Below, in pieces: positions 1 to 7,406 of a stretch of 64,000 nt of DNA (its first letter is position 1; every line of letters begins with the position of its first letter). The position numbers were made by a program, and so were the translations under genes. Under the pieces are notes generated by a model. The model saw only the letters and a program-made list of their open reading frames with translations, was not told the origin of the DNA and did not search any database. The DNA lies in the NCBI RefSeq assembly GCF_900105865.1, contig NZ_LT629804.1, forward strand, positions 1,922,001-1,986,000. Reading direction: 5' to 3'. This DNA comes from Arcanobacterium phocae (GTDB lineage Bacteria > Actinomycetota > Actinomycetes > Actinomycetales > Actinomycetaceae).

Positions 1-1394
1 ACCCGCAACCACGGCCGCGCATCCGTCGTCGGCGATGGCAAAACTGAACACAAGTTTGCTACTACTAGGGCGCCTGAATCAGCAGACGTTACATAGAACA
101 AGAATCCGACAGCAGTCGCAAGCAGTACAATAGCTGTCCCACCTGGAACCTGCTGTAACAAATGATAAAAACCAAGCTCCGGAGTATTGAGAGTAATCCG
201 CGCAAACTCTGGTCCGTCGTCGGCGCGCAAAATATAGTCGATCGCACGGTTACCAAAAATAGAAATCCACATCACCACATAAAGGAATGGAATCGTCATC
301 ACGCCAAAAACAAATTGTCGGATAGTGCGGCCACGAGAGATTCGCGCCAAAAACATTCCAACAAATGACGCCCACGCCACCCACCAGGCCCAGAAGAACA
401 GCGTCCACGCGTTCTTCCAGATTTCAACATCAGAATAAGCCATCGTATCCATCGTCATCTGTGGGAAGTAGGCTACGAGATCACCAATGTTTGAAACCAT
501 GGCGTTCATCAAGAATTCCGGACGCCCGGTAGCCAGCACCCATCCCACTAGGGCGATCGCTGCTATAACGTTAATCTGCGAAAGAATACGTATCCCCCGC
601 GAGACACCCGACACGGCCGAAATGATTGCCATCAAAACCGCAACGAATATGAGAACAGTTTGGGTTGCTAGGCCTCGTTGGATCCCAAACATTATTTCGA
701 GTCCAACGTTGATTTGGACGACGCCGATTCCAAGGGTTGTTACGACGCCGAAAACGGCACCAAGAATGGCTGCAATATCAACAATGTCTCCGAAAATGCC
801 TGCCATGCGTTTTTCGCCAAAGATTGGTTCTAGTGCAGTGCGAGCCGCGATTGGGCGTCCACGACGGTATGCGAAGTAACCAAGCGCCAGCCCCATCAGG
901 GCGTACATTGCCCAGCCGGTTATTCCATAATGGAAAATGGCCCAAACAGGGGCTTGTTCCGCAGCAGTGACCGACTGTGGTGTACCTTGTGGCGGTTTCA
1001 TAAACTGCGATACTGGTTCTGCTACCGAAAAGAATAAGATATCTGTTCCGATACCAGCAGCGAAGAGCATAGACGCCCACGCTAGATTCGAATATTCAGG
1101 ACGAGAATCCGACGACGACAAGCGGATGTCACCATATCGAGAAAGCGCAATATAGAAAACAAAAACAACTGTCGCTGTTCCCAATAAAATATAGAACCAG
1201 CCGAACCATCTGCCAATCCATAAAGTAACGACACTCAGAACGTGCCCTGCAGCTTCTGGCCCAATAATTGTCCATAGGACTAGAGCTCCGATTGACAATG
1301 CAGCGCCCCAAAACACTCTGCGCTTAACTACTATTGCCCGATTCGGTTCAAGTGTCGCGTTCACCCGTCTCATTTCCGTTCTTGCTAGCATCAT
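1..1394 (-). CDS. BCCT family betaine/choline/carnitine transporter (partial, 3' end off window)
   Basis: A continuous minus-strand reading frame runs from about 1394 to the left edge, giving about 464 residues with no stop, so the C-terminus lies outside the window. It is a polytopic membrane protein that would take up compatible solutes such as glycine betaine with Na+ or H+. Family marks seen: GIGTDILFFSVAEP in an early helix, the Trp-rich stretch FFWAWWVAWASFVGMFLARI followed by SRGRTIR (the BCCT signature region), and TSADSGALVVANL near the edge. Three in-frame ATGs (1394, 1391, 1373) are possible starts and none has a convincing Shine-Dalgarno, so the exact N-terminus is uncertain. It is divergent from the ArsR-type regulator at 1536. 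The substrate cannot be told from sequence alone. Confidence 0.9.
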   Translation of the reverse strand, partial: MMLARTEMRRVNATLEPNRAIVVKRRVFWGAALSIGALVLWTIIGPEAAGHVLSVVTLWIGRWFGWFYILLGTATVVFVFYIALSRYGDIRLSSSDSRPEYSNLAWASMLFAAGIGTDILFFSVAEPVSQFMKPPQGTPQSVTAAEQAPVWAIFHYGITGWAMYALMGLALGYFAYRRGRPIAARTALEPIFGEKRMAGIFGDIVDIAAILGAVFGVVTTLGIGVVQINVGLEIMFGIQRGLATQTVLIFVAVLMAIISAVSGVSRGIRILSQINVIAAIALVGWVLATGRPEFLMNAMVSNIGDLVAYFPQMTMDTMAYSDVEIWKNAWTLFFWAWWVAWASFVGMFLARISRGRTIRQFVFGVMTIPFLYVVMWISIFGNRAIDYILRADDGPEFARITLNTPELGFYHLLQQVPGGTAIVLLATAVGFLFYVTSADSGALVVANLCSVLPSPTTDARPWLR

Positions 1395-1467
1395 ATCCGT
1401 CTTAGATTTACCACATGTGGAGCACTGTGCCAACCCTACGTGCAGCTATGCGCTTGCCTCCGAACAT

Positions 1468-1484
1468 ATAATGACTCTCATTAT
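1468..1484. promoter_or_regulatory. Candidate operator in the arsR-like promoter region
   Basis: Perfect inverted repeat ATAATGA-CTC-TCATTAT about 50 bases before the ATG of the SmtB-type regulator, in the AT-rich divergent intergenic region. ArsR-family repressors usually bind such dyads in their own promoter, so autoregulation is the natural guess. It also resembles the half-sites used by Fur/Zur proteins. Inference only. Confidence 0.4.
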
Positions 1485-1535
1485 TACTTAAATAAACATA
1501 TTGTAATTCTTTTATATCTGTGTCATGATTAAGGC

Positions 1536-1895
1536 ATGGACATCCTGAACGGACTGCCACAAGCAGCAGAACTTTTCAAAGCACTCGGTAACGAATCACG
1601 CCTAGCGCTCCTCGTTTTGCTCGATAAACAACCACTCGGAGTGGGCGCGCTTGCTGAGCAAGCACACATGTCTCAACCGCTGGTTTCCCAGCACCTTCGT
1701 ACGCTTCGAGCAGTCGGCCTTGTCACCTCAACCCGTCACGGGAAAGAGATGATCTATCAGGTAGCTGATGTGCACGTAGCGCACGTCGTTGCAGATGCCC
1801 TCATCCATGTTCAAGAATCAGTGGATTCTTATTCCCTACCCCACCCGCACGATGACCATCGTGCACGACAGAAAGAAGCCAACAATGACAATTAG
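1536..1895 (+). CDS. ArsR/SmtB-family metal-sensing repressor, zinc-type
   Basis: A 119-residue winged-helix protein of normal ArsR length. ALGNESRLALLVLL is the opening helix, MSQPLVSQHLRTLRAVGLV the recognition helix-turn-helix, and TRHGKEMIYQV the wing. The last helix carries DVHVAHVVADALIHVQE, which gives the D-x-H...H-x-x-E spacing of the alpha-5 zinc site known from SmtB (D104, H106, H117, E120). No alpha-3 cysteine pair is seen, so arsenic or cadmium sensing is unlikely. The known role of this class is to leave DNA when zinc binds, derepressing efflux or storage genes. The His-rich peptide gene begins inside its 3' end (11 bases overlap), so the peptide is the obvious target. Confidence 0.85.
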   Translation: MDILNGLPQAAELFKALGNESRLALLVLLDKQPLGVGALAEQAHMSQPLVSQHLRTLRAVGLVTSTRHGKEMIYQVADVHVAHVVADALIHVQESVDSYSLPHPHDDHRARQKEANNDN

Positions 1896-2181
1896 CGATC
1901 TCCACGCCGAGCACACCGTAGCCGAACACAAGCACGGCGAAGGCTGCGGCCACGAAGCTATCCAGCATGGCGACCACATCGATTACGTGCATGGCACCCA
2001 CCATCACGCCCTCCACGGTGACCACTACGACGAGCATGAAGCAGTAGCCGAACACACTGTTTCCGAGCACAAGCACGGCGAAGGCTGCGGCCACGAAGCT
2101 GTCCAACACGGAGACCACGTCGATTACATCCACGATGGCCATCGCCACGCACTTCACGGCGAACACTACGACGAGCACTGA
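1885..2181 (+). CDS. His-rich metal-binding peptide, internal tandem duplication
   Basis: A 98-residue hydrophilic protein, about one quarter histidine, with two cysteines and no signal peptide or membrane helix. It consists of two copies of a 47-residue unit (repeat starts at about residues 10 and 57) containing EHKHGEGCGHEA, HGDHxDYxH and HALHGxHYDEH. The ATG at 1885 is chosen because an AAAGAAG ribosome site sits just upstream and the start overlaps the arsR stop, which implies translational coupling; an earlier in-frame ATG at 1789 lies inside the regulator gene. Short proteins of this kind downstream of ArsR regulators in actinobacteria are often labelled 'zinc transporter permease', but nothing here is a permease. 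Zinc buffering or chaperoning is inferred from composition and neighbour. Confidence 0.8.
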   Translation: MTISDLHAEHTVAEHKHGEGCGHEAIQHGDHIDYVHGTHHHALHGDHYDEHEAVAEHTVSEHKHGEGCGHEAVQHGDHVDYIHDGHRHALHGEHYDEH

Positions 2182-2193
2182 ATTAAACTACTA

Positions 2194-2221
2194 AAGCGAC
2201 ATAGCCCCATAAATGTCGCTT
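2194..2221 (+). terminator. Hairpin after the His-rich peptide gene
   Basis: AAGCGACAT and ATGTCGCTT form a 9-bp stem 12 bases after the stop codon. It has no good T-run, so it may be a stabilising hairpin ahead of the stronger terminator at 2230. Confidence 0.5.
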
Positions 2222-2229
2222 AACAAAGA

Positions 2230-2263
2230 CGGGTGGGAAGATCATTTCTGATCTTCCCACCCG
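2230..2263. terminator. Strong bidirectional terminator between convergent operons
   Basis: A 15-bp perfect stem, CGGGTGGGAAGATCA with its complement and a 4-base loop, lies between the plus-strand zinc genes and the 3' end of the minus-strand cstA-ybdD pair. Confidence 0.75.
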
Positions 2264-2277
2264 ATATTTAACCCTCG

Positions 2278-2481
2278 CTAACAGCAACGAGCTTGCACAT
2301 TCCGTTCGGCTTCGTCAGCGCGTGCACGCCAAAACTCGCGCTCGCTCATCGGCTCATGACCAGGATGCTCCCGGCGATGACGTTCAACATAGGCATCGTA
2401 GGCGCCCTCTCCCGTCATAGCTCGCCATAAATACCGAACGTGCTCATATCGATCCCAGAATTTCTGGGAGAACTCTGACAT
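2278..2481 (-). CDS. YbdD/YjiX family small protein (DUF466, KCU-star relative with Cys)
   Basis: A 67-residue protein with the family pattern: FWxRYEHVRYLWRAMTGEGAYDAYVERHRREHPG then MSEREFWRARADEAE. It lies directly downstream of the CstA carrier gene on the same strand (69-base gap), the usual cstA-ybdD arrangement, and probably acts with CstA in pyruvate uptake as its partners do in enterobacteria. It ends in Arg-Cys-Cys-stop (CGT TGC TGT TAG). Pfam calls this family a putative selenoprotein group because some members end Lys-Cys-Sec-stop; here the last residue is an ordinary cysteine. The ribosome site is weak, so translation may be coupled to cstA. Confidence 0.85.
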   Translation of the reverse strand: MSEFSQKFWDRYEHVRYLWRAMTGEGAYDAYVERHRREHPGHEPMSEREFWRARADEAERNVQARCC

Positions 2482-2550
2482 GGTTGCCCTGCTTTCTATT
2501 AACGATCAGTATGTTTCATAGTGACAGGCACTTAGCCCGCCAGCATTTGT

Positions 2551-4908
2551 TCAGTGGGAGCGTGGTTTTGCGCCCGGGATAAGATTCGGATCGCCAACCT
2601 GCTCGTATTCGACCACAAGTTTCTTTTCAAGTGCGGTCGCAACTAAGTTAGTTGGCGCAAAGAAGTTCGACTCCTGGTACGGATCTTCACTGTGAGCAAA
2701 TTGTCCGGACTTGATGGTAGAGATAATCCGAACTGCAGCCATAACAATGACGAAAGCTACCGCGACAACGAAGATAATCGACAGTGTTCCTTGAATAAAG
2801 GTGTTACGAATGACTGCAGCATTATCTTCAATTGCTACTGGATCAGTGAGTGTTTCAGCTTTTGCGACAGCATCACGCCATTGCTGGAAGTAGCCGATTT
2901 TTGCGTCGGTGGAGAAAATCTTCTGATAGGACGCAGTAAAGGTTACCGCTACATCAAATGCGAATGGAATTAGTGGAATCCAAAGATACTTGATAAAACC
3001 TTTGCGCGCCACCACCACAGTGCACAGCAGCAACGCAATTGCAGCGATGAGCTGGTTAGCAATGCCGAACAGCGGGAACAGGGTTTGGATGCCACCACGC
3101 GGATCGGTGACGCCCATTAGCAGAAGTGAACCCCACGCAGCTACGACGAGCGCAGTTGCAATCCAGGCTCCCACGTTCCAATTTGGGTCCTTAAACTTTG
3201 GCATTACTGATCCCAGTGCTTCGGAGACTTGGAAACGTGCCACCCGGGTTACTGCGTCAACGGCCGAAAGAATGAATAAAGCTTCGAACATAATCGCGAA
3301 GTGGTACCAGAAACCCATCATTCCTTTGCCACCACCAACTTGATGCAGAATATGCGCCATCGAAACAGCCAATGTTGGCGCACCACCGGTTCGAGAAACG
3401 ACCGACGGCTCCCCGACATCCTTGGCGACTGCCTTAAATGCTTCAGCGCCAGTGACAGTAACTTCATTCCCCTGGCTGTCTTCGGTTTCCCACTGCGGTT
3501 CGATCCTTCCGCCTTCAACGTTCGTAACGCCCAAGTTCCCTACAGCAACTGCAGTAATCTCTTCGCGGTCTCCGTCGTACTGCTGAACAATCGCGGTCCC
3601 AGCGAGCTTATCGACGGTTCCTGCGGACGTGTTCATTCCGAAATAGATACCTTGGTTGAGCGAAGCAGCCGCGGCTAGAGCCATGATAGCGACGAACGAC
3701 TCCATCAGCATTCCGCCGTATCCGATCATGCGAACTTGGGATTCTTTCTGGACCATTTTTGGTGTGGTTCCAGAGGACACAGTTGCGTGCATACCAGATA
3801 GGGCGCCACATGCGATGGTGATGAAGAGGAATGGGAAAAGCTCGCCCGCGAATACTGGACCATCAGTATTCGTTGCAAATTCAGTTACGGCTGGCATTTC
3901 TAAGATGGGGCGCACGACGACGATGCCCAACGCTAAAATGGCGATAGTGCCAACTTTCATGAAGGTAGACAGATAATCACGTGGCGTAAGTAGCATCCAC
4001 ACCGGAAGAACGGCAGCGAAGAAGCCATAAATAACCATCGCTATAACTAACGTGGTCGGGCTCAAATGGAGCCATTCACCGATCGGCGACTCAGCAACAT
4101 AACGGCCGGAAATAATGCACAAAATCAGACCAAAACAACCAGCAATGGACACCTGAGTGATTTTTCCTGGTTGAACAAAACGCAACCACAAGCCCATCGC
4201 TATGGCGAGTGGAATCGTCATACCGACAGAGAATACGCCCCATGGCGATTCCGCGAGTGCATTAACACATACCATTGCTAGCACCGCGAGAACAATCATT
4301 AGCATGACGAGCACGATGACTGTTGCAACGGCACCACCAATTTTGCCAATTTCGTCTTGTGCCATCTTACCGAGTGAACGGCCACCACGTCGCATAGAAA
4401 AGAATAATACGAGCATGTCTTGAACTGCTCCAGCAATAAGGACACCGAAAATAATCCATAAGGTTCCCGGCAGATATCCCATCTGGGCAGCGAGTACTGG
4501 CCCAACTAGTGGCCCTGCACCAGCGATAGCAGCAAAATGGTGCCCGTAGAGGACCACCCGGTTGGTCGGATCAAAATCTCGACCATTATTGATACGCTCA
4601 GCCGGGGTGGCATTCGTATCATCTGGAATCATTATTTTGCGCTGGATATAGAGCGCATAGAACCGGTACCCAATGGCGTAGGTACACAGTGCAGTTATAA
4701 CGAACCAGATCGAATTAACTTCCTCGCCGCGGATAATAGCGAGCATAGTCCATCCAAGCGCTCCTAGGACGGAAATTCCTATCCATAAAGCTATTTTGAC
4801 AGGTGTCCATTTCTGGTGCGGCTTGACGCCGACTGGTACACCGTCTTTATTTCTGAGAATGTACTTTTCTTCCTCCGCGGTGTAAACCGGGGTGGCCGGA
4901 GCAGACAT
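2551..4908 (-). CDS. cstA: CstA family pyruvate/carbon starvation carrier
   Basis: A 785-residue polytopic membrane protein matching CstA throughout: FDPTNRVVLYGHHFAAIAGAGPLVGPVLAAQMGYLPG near residue 110, SMRRGGRSLGKMAQDEIG, the LLTPRDYLSTFMK loop, SGMHATVSSGTTPKM and a GIANQLIAAIALL segment near the C-terminus. An extramembrane insert of roughly 90 residues, around SAGTVDKLAGTAIVQQYDG, is family-typical. The family imports pyruvate (shown for E. coli CstA/BtsT) and peptides have also been proposed. Start 4908 is chosen because GGAGG lies 7 bases upstream; the frame is open 24 codons further but has no ribosome site there. First gene of a two-gene unit with ybdD. Confidence 0.93.
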   Translation of the reverse strand: MSAPATPVYTAEEEKYILRNKDGVPVGVKPHQKWTPVKIALWIGISVLGALGWTMLAIIRGEEVNSIWFVITALCTYAIGYRFYALYIQRKIMIPDDTNATPAERINNGRDFDPTNRVVLYGHHFAAIAGAGPLVGPVLAAQMGYLPGTLWIIFGVLIAGAVQDMLVLFFSMRRGGRSLGKMAQDEIGKIGGAVATVIVLVMLMIVLAVLAMVCVNALAESPWGVFSVGMTIPLAIAMGLWLRFVQPGKITQVSIAGCFGLILCIISGRYVAESPIGEWLHLSPTTLVIAMVIYGFFAAVLPVWMLLTPRDYLSTFMKVGTIAILALGIVVVRPILEMPAVTEFATNTDGPVFAGELFPFLFITIACGALSGMHATVSSGTTPKMVQKESQVRMIGYGGMLMESFVAIMALAAAASLNQGIYFGMNTSAGTVDKLAGTAIVQQYDGDREEITAVAVGNLGVTNVEGGRIEPQWETEDSQGNEVTVTGAEAFKAVAKDVGEPSVVSRTGGAPTLAVSMAHILHQVGGGKGMMGFWYHFAIMFEALFILSAVDAVTRVARFQVSEALGSVMPKFKDPNWNVGAWIATALVVAAWGSLLLMGVTDPRGGIQTLFPLFGIANQLIAAIALLLCTVVVARKGFIKYLWIPLIPFAFDVAVTFTASYQKIFSTDAKIGYFQQWRDAVAKAETLTDPVAIEDNAAVIRNTFIQGTLSIIFVVAVAFVIVMAAVRIISTIKSGQFAHSEDPYQESNFFAPTNLVATALEKKLVVEYEQVGDPNLIPGAKPRSH

Positions 4909-4970
4909 CTGTGTCCTCCAAACTAATCTTAAACTGACATAAAAGTCACGACGGCGTGCGCTCACGTATG

Positions 4971-5032
4971 TTTGCGACATACAAATTGCAACGTCGTGCG
5001 TTGCAAGTCTAAACGTATTTTGGTTTGCGACA
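4971..5032. promoter_or_regulatory. Repeat-rich putative operator upstream of cstA
   Basis: Two direct copies of TTTGCGACA (4971-4979 and 5024-5032) flank an inverted repeat, TTGCAAC-gtcgtgc-GTTGCAA (4986-5006). The block lies 60-125 bases upstream of the cstA start. The symmetric arrangement suggests a regulator site; which protein binds is unknown. Confidence 0.4.
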
Positions 5033-5132
5033 CAGGGTACTCTAGTCCTATTTCCTTTTATTCCTCATTAAATCAAGGAAAACTGGAAATGAGATATTTT
5101 TCCATCCTTGCTTGCTCTCTATTTCGGATCAG

Positions 5133-5642
5133 TTATATCATCTGGAACGATCCAAAAATCACACTCGCCCGAGCAATCGGGCAGATCGTGAAGCGATACG
5201 ATAATCCGTCGACATGGCGAGTGTTGAAGTCAAAATCCCAGTTTCCCGGGTAGACATCTCTCCTCTTTTCAATCCATTCCGCATGCCTATGTATCCCCCG
5301 CCGAAACGCATTGAAATGCCACGGCTTATTAAGATTGATCATTCCCAAGTATCGGCGTATCAATCGATTCTCATAAAACTCATCTATTATCTTCTTCATT
5401 TCATCTTTTTTAATGAGACTCCTATTTCCAGCATGAAATGAAAAGAACGCCAGCACCATATACAGATTGCTCGACATAGGACTTCGATAGCCAATGTCTT
5501 CTGCTCTACCAAGGAGATTTTTATATGCCTTGCGAGCATTATTCATAATTTCTTTGGATTCCGCTTGCGAATAGCGCTTCTTCAACGACTTTCGCACGTA
5601 ATGAGAGACAACGAGCCACGGCGTTGCACGATACTTCATCAT
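5133..5642 (-). CDS. Truncated ATC-hydrolase-like protein of unknown function behind a DtxR-like box
   Basis: A 169-residue protein, AT-richer than its neighbours, Lys/Arg-rich, with no signal peptide. The C-terminal part (YPGNWDFDFNTRHVDGLSYRF, then CPIARA) resembles the 'L-2-amino-thiazoline-4-carboxylic acid hydrolase' family (PF14196), whose members normally continue for another 40-60 residues with further conserved acids and cysteines. Here the frame stops 15 residues after CPI, so the gene looks truncated. Downstream bases in the other frame read CDFW, hinting at frame decay. Start 5642 is chosen for GAAGGTGA 5 bases upstream; a TTG at 5657 is also in frame. The similarity is from memory of the family pattern and is tentative. 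Confidence 0.5.
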   Translation of the reverse strand: MMKYRATPWLVVSHYVRKSLKKRYSQAESKEIMNNARKAYKNLLGRAEDIGYRSPMSSNLYMVLAFFSFHAGNRSLIKKDEMKKIIDEFYENRLIRRYLGMINLNKPWHFNAFRRGIHRHAEWIEKRRDVYPGNWDFDFNTRHVDGLSYRFTICPIARASVIFGSFQMI

Positions 5643-5657
5643 AGAAATCACCTTCAA

Positions 5658-5676
5658 TTAGGTTAGTGTCACCTAA
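5658..5676 (-). promoter_or_regulatory. DtxR/IdeR-type iron box
   Basis: TTAGGTTAGTGTCACCTAA matches the 19-base DtxR/IdeR consensus TTAGGTTAGSCTAACCTAA at about 16 of 19 positions. Its near edge is 15 bases upstream of the chosen ATG at 5642, so a bound repressor would block transcription of the 5133-5642 gene. It is 115 bases from the next plus-strand element and more likely serves the minus-strand gene. Confidence 0.65.
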
Positions 5677-5790
5677 GTTAATCGTAATACGCGAGCGCTT
5701 ATCTGGGTACCTCCAACTTACTTATGCCGAATCTTACAACCCTTGAATATATAGCCATTTCCACACGTATCGTTTTGAGAAAAAACATTT

Positions 5791-5827
5791 TGAGAATTAT
5801 TCTTATATCTATTGAGAATTATTCTTA
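5791..5827 (+). promoter_or_regulatory. Two tandem Fur/Zur-type 7-1-7 boxes
   Basis: TGAGAATTATTCTTA occurs identically at 5791-5805 and 5813-5827, 22 bases apart (two helical turns), ending 19 bases before the importer start at 5847. Each copy is a near-perfect palindrome AGAAT-T-ATTCT of the Fur-superfamily type (TGANAATNATTNTCA). Given the importer's three-His metal site, Zur is the most likely owner. Confidence 0.65.
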
Positions 5828-5846
5828 GCTATCGATAAGGGGTACC

Positions 5847-7406
5847 GTGAAGCGACTAATAGCTGGCATTATGGCGCTAGCGCTGCTGAGCGGTTGTTCC
5901 TCACCTACCTCATCGCAAGAGCACCATGTAGTCGCTTCGACCCCATTTTTGGCTGACATCACCCGCAATGTTGCCGGTGACCGCCTAGATGTAGTTCCTC
6001 TCGTCCCGCCGGGACGTGATCCGCACACCTACGAGGCAACTTTTTCCACTATTCGCTCCATTGCTTACGCAGATCTAGCAATCACAAATCAGCTGCTCCT
6101 TGAAGACGCCGCGTTAATGGATTCTCTCCACGCGAATCTCCCCAAAGACTCACGGATTGTTGCGTTGGGCGACGAAGCTGTTCCTTTCGGCGCCTATCAC
6201 ATTCCGCTTGTCGAAGATGTTTCGCTATCCACTGCCTGGCTCGGTTTACGAGTCGATGGTGCAGGTGGCTCGCAAGACTCTGTCACATTCACTGCGCAGG
6301 ATTTTGACGGCCCGGCCAAAATGGCGGCATTTACGACTGGCACATTTGGACAAGCCAATGCCTGGCTCAACACCTCCGATGGCATATCTGACGCAGACAA
6401 GTTAGCGTTGCCAACTAATGCGCACACACACATGTCGTGGGCATTTTCCCGCCCCGGAATTTACCACTTAACTCTTGGCGCAGCCCTCACTACTACAGAC
6501 TCCGAAACTGACTTAGGATCCAGCACAGTCACGTTCGCCGTCGGCGTTGATCCGGCATCCGTGGCAGAAAAAATGAAAGACGACGACGGACAACCTGCTC
6601 GTGTTATCAGTTCTGGTCATTTGGATATCACAGCTTCGCTACAAGGCGGACTATCGTTGCGGGGTGAAGACGCATCCGGAACATCATTCGTTACCGATCC
6701 AACCTCTGCAGTTATTGCAGTCCCACATTCAACCGCTACCAAAATCCCGCAGAAAGGTAACTGGCGTTTTATTGGTAAGCCGGGGGACGATGTGTGGATC
6801 TTGGCCCAAGCAGTTATCGGAAAGCACGTACATGGTGAAATCGATCCTCACATGTGGCTAGACGTACGCAACACCATGGCCTATGTTGACGTTATCGCAG
6901 AAGCGTTAGCAACATACGATCCTGCCGGTAAAGCTACTTACCTTGCCAACGCCACCGATTATAAGGATAAATTAGCTAAACTCGATCGCTGGATGCGCCT
7001 GACCTTAGCCGGCATACCAGAAAATCAACGCCGTCTTGTCACCAGCCACGACGGCTACGGATACTTTGCTAGAGGCTACGGGCTTGAAGTTGCCGGATAC
7101 GTCTCCCCTAATCCATCCCTAGAACCGTCCACTCGCGATCTTGCAAACCTTTCTGCCACTCTCGCAGCTTTGCGCGTTCCCGCAGTTTTTGCTGAGTTGG
7201 GCGGCTCTGGCCAGTCCCCTGCGTTGAAGAACCTAGCACGAGCTAACAATATCGATATCTGTTCAATTACTGGAGACGTCGTCCAAGACGGCCAAACCTA
7301 TATTGACCTCATGACTAACCTCACCACAACGGTAACCACATGTCTGAACCCTGGCGCTTTGCCACCATGGCCAGCAGACCTAGATATTCCAAAGGTAGAA
7401 CAATGA
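5847..7406 (+). CDS. Metal ABC transporter substrate-binding lipoprotein with inserted surface-anchor-type domain
   Basis: A 519-residue lipoprotein: signal peptide with lipobox LLSGC (Cys17). Residues about 27-115 and 326-519 make a ZnuA/TroA-type metal-binding fold. Ligands visible: His60 (DPHTYE), His335 (EIDPHMWLD), His401 (TSHDGYGYF) and Asp481 (QDGQTYIDLM); three His plus an acid favour zinc. Between the lobes, at about 120-325, sits an extra domain with WLGLRVDG and HTHMSWAFSRPGIYHLTL. This matches the actinobacterial insert of the 'anchored repeat' ABC transporters (TIGR03769/TIGR03772). Standard ZnuA is about 310 residues. First gene of a tightly overlapped four-gene operon behind twin Zur-type boxes. 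Confidence 0.9.
   Translation: MKRLIAGIMALALLSGCSSPTSSQEHHVVASTPFLADITRNVAGDRLDVVPLVPPGRDPHTYEATFSTIRSIAYADLAITNQLLLEDAALMDSLHANLPKDSRIVALGDEAVPFGAYHIPLVEDVSLSTAWLGLRVDGAGGSQDSVTFTAQDFDGPAKMAAFTTGTFGQANAWLNTSDGISDADKLALPTNAHTHMSWAFSRPGIYHLTLGAALTTTDSETDLGSSTVTFAVGVDPASVAEKMKDDDGQPARVISSGHLDITASLQGGLSLRGEDASGTSFVTDPTSAVIAVPHSTATKIPQKGNWRFIGKPGDDVWILAQAVIGKHVHGEIDPHMWLDVRNTMAYVDVIAEALATYDPAGKATYLANATDYKDKLAKLDRWMRLTLAGIPENQRRLVTSHDGYGYFARGYGLEVAGYVSPNPSLEPSTRDLANLSATLAALRVPAVFAELGGSGQSPALKNLARANNIDICSITGDVVQDGQTYIDLMTNLTTTVTTCLNPGALPPWPADLDIPKVEQ

Noticed and set aside
1801-2178. Long minus-strand frame opposite the His-rich peptide gene
   Set aside because: It is an antisense shadow: His codons (CAC/CAT) read as Val/Met on the other strand, giving a hydrophobic-looking but artificial protein.
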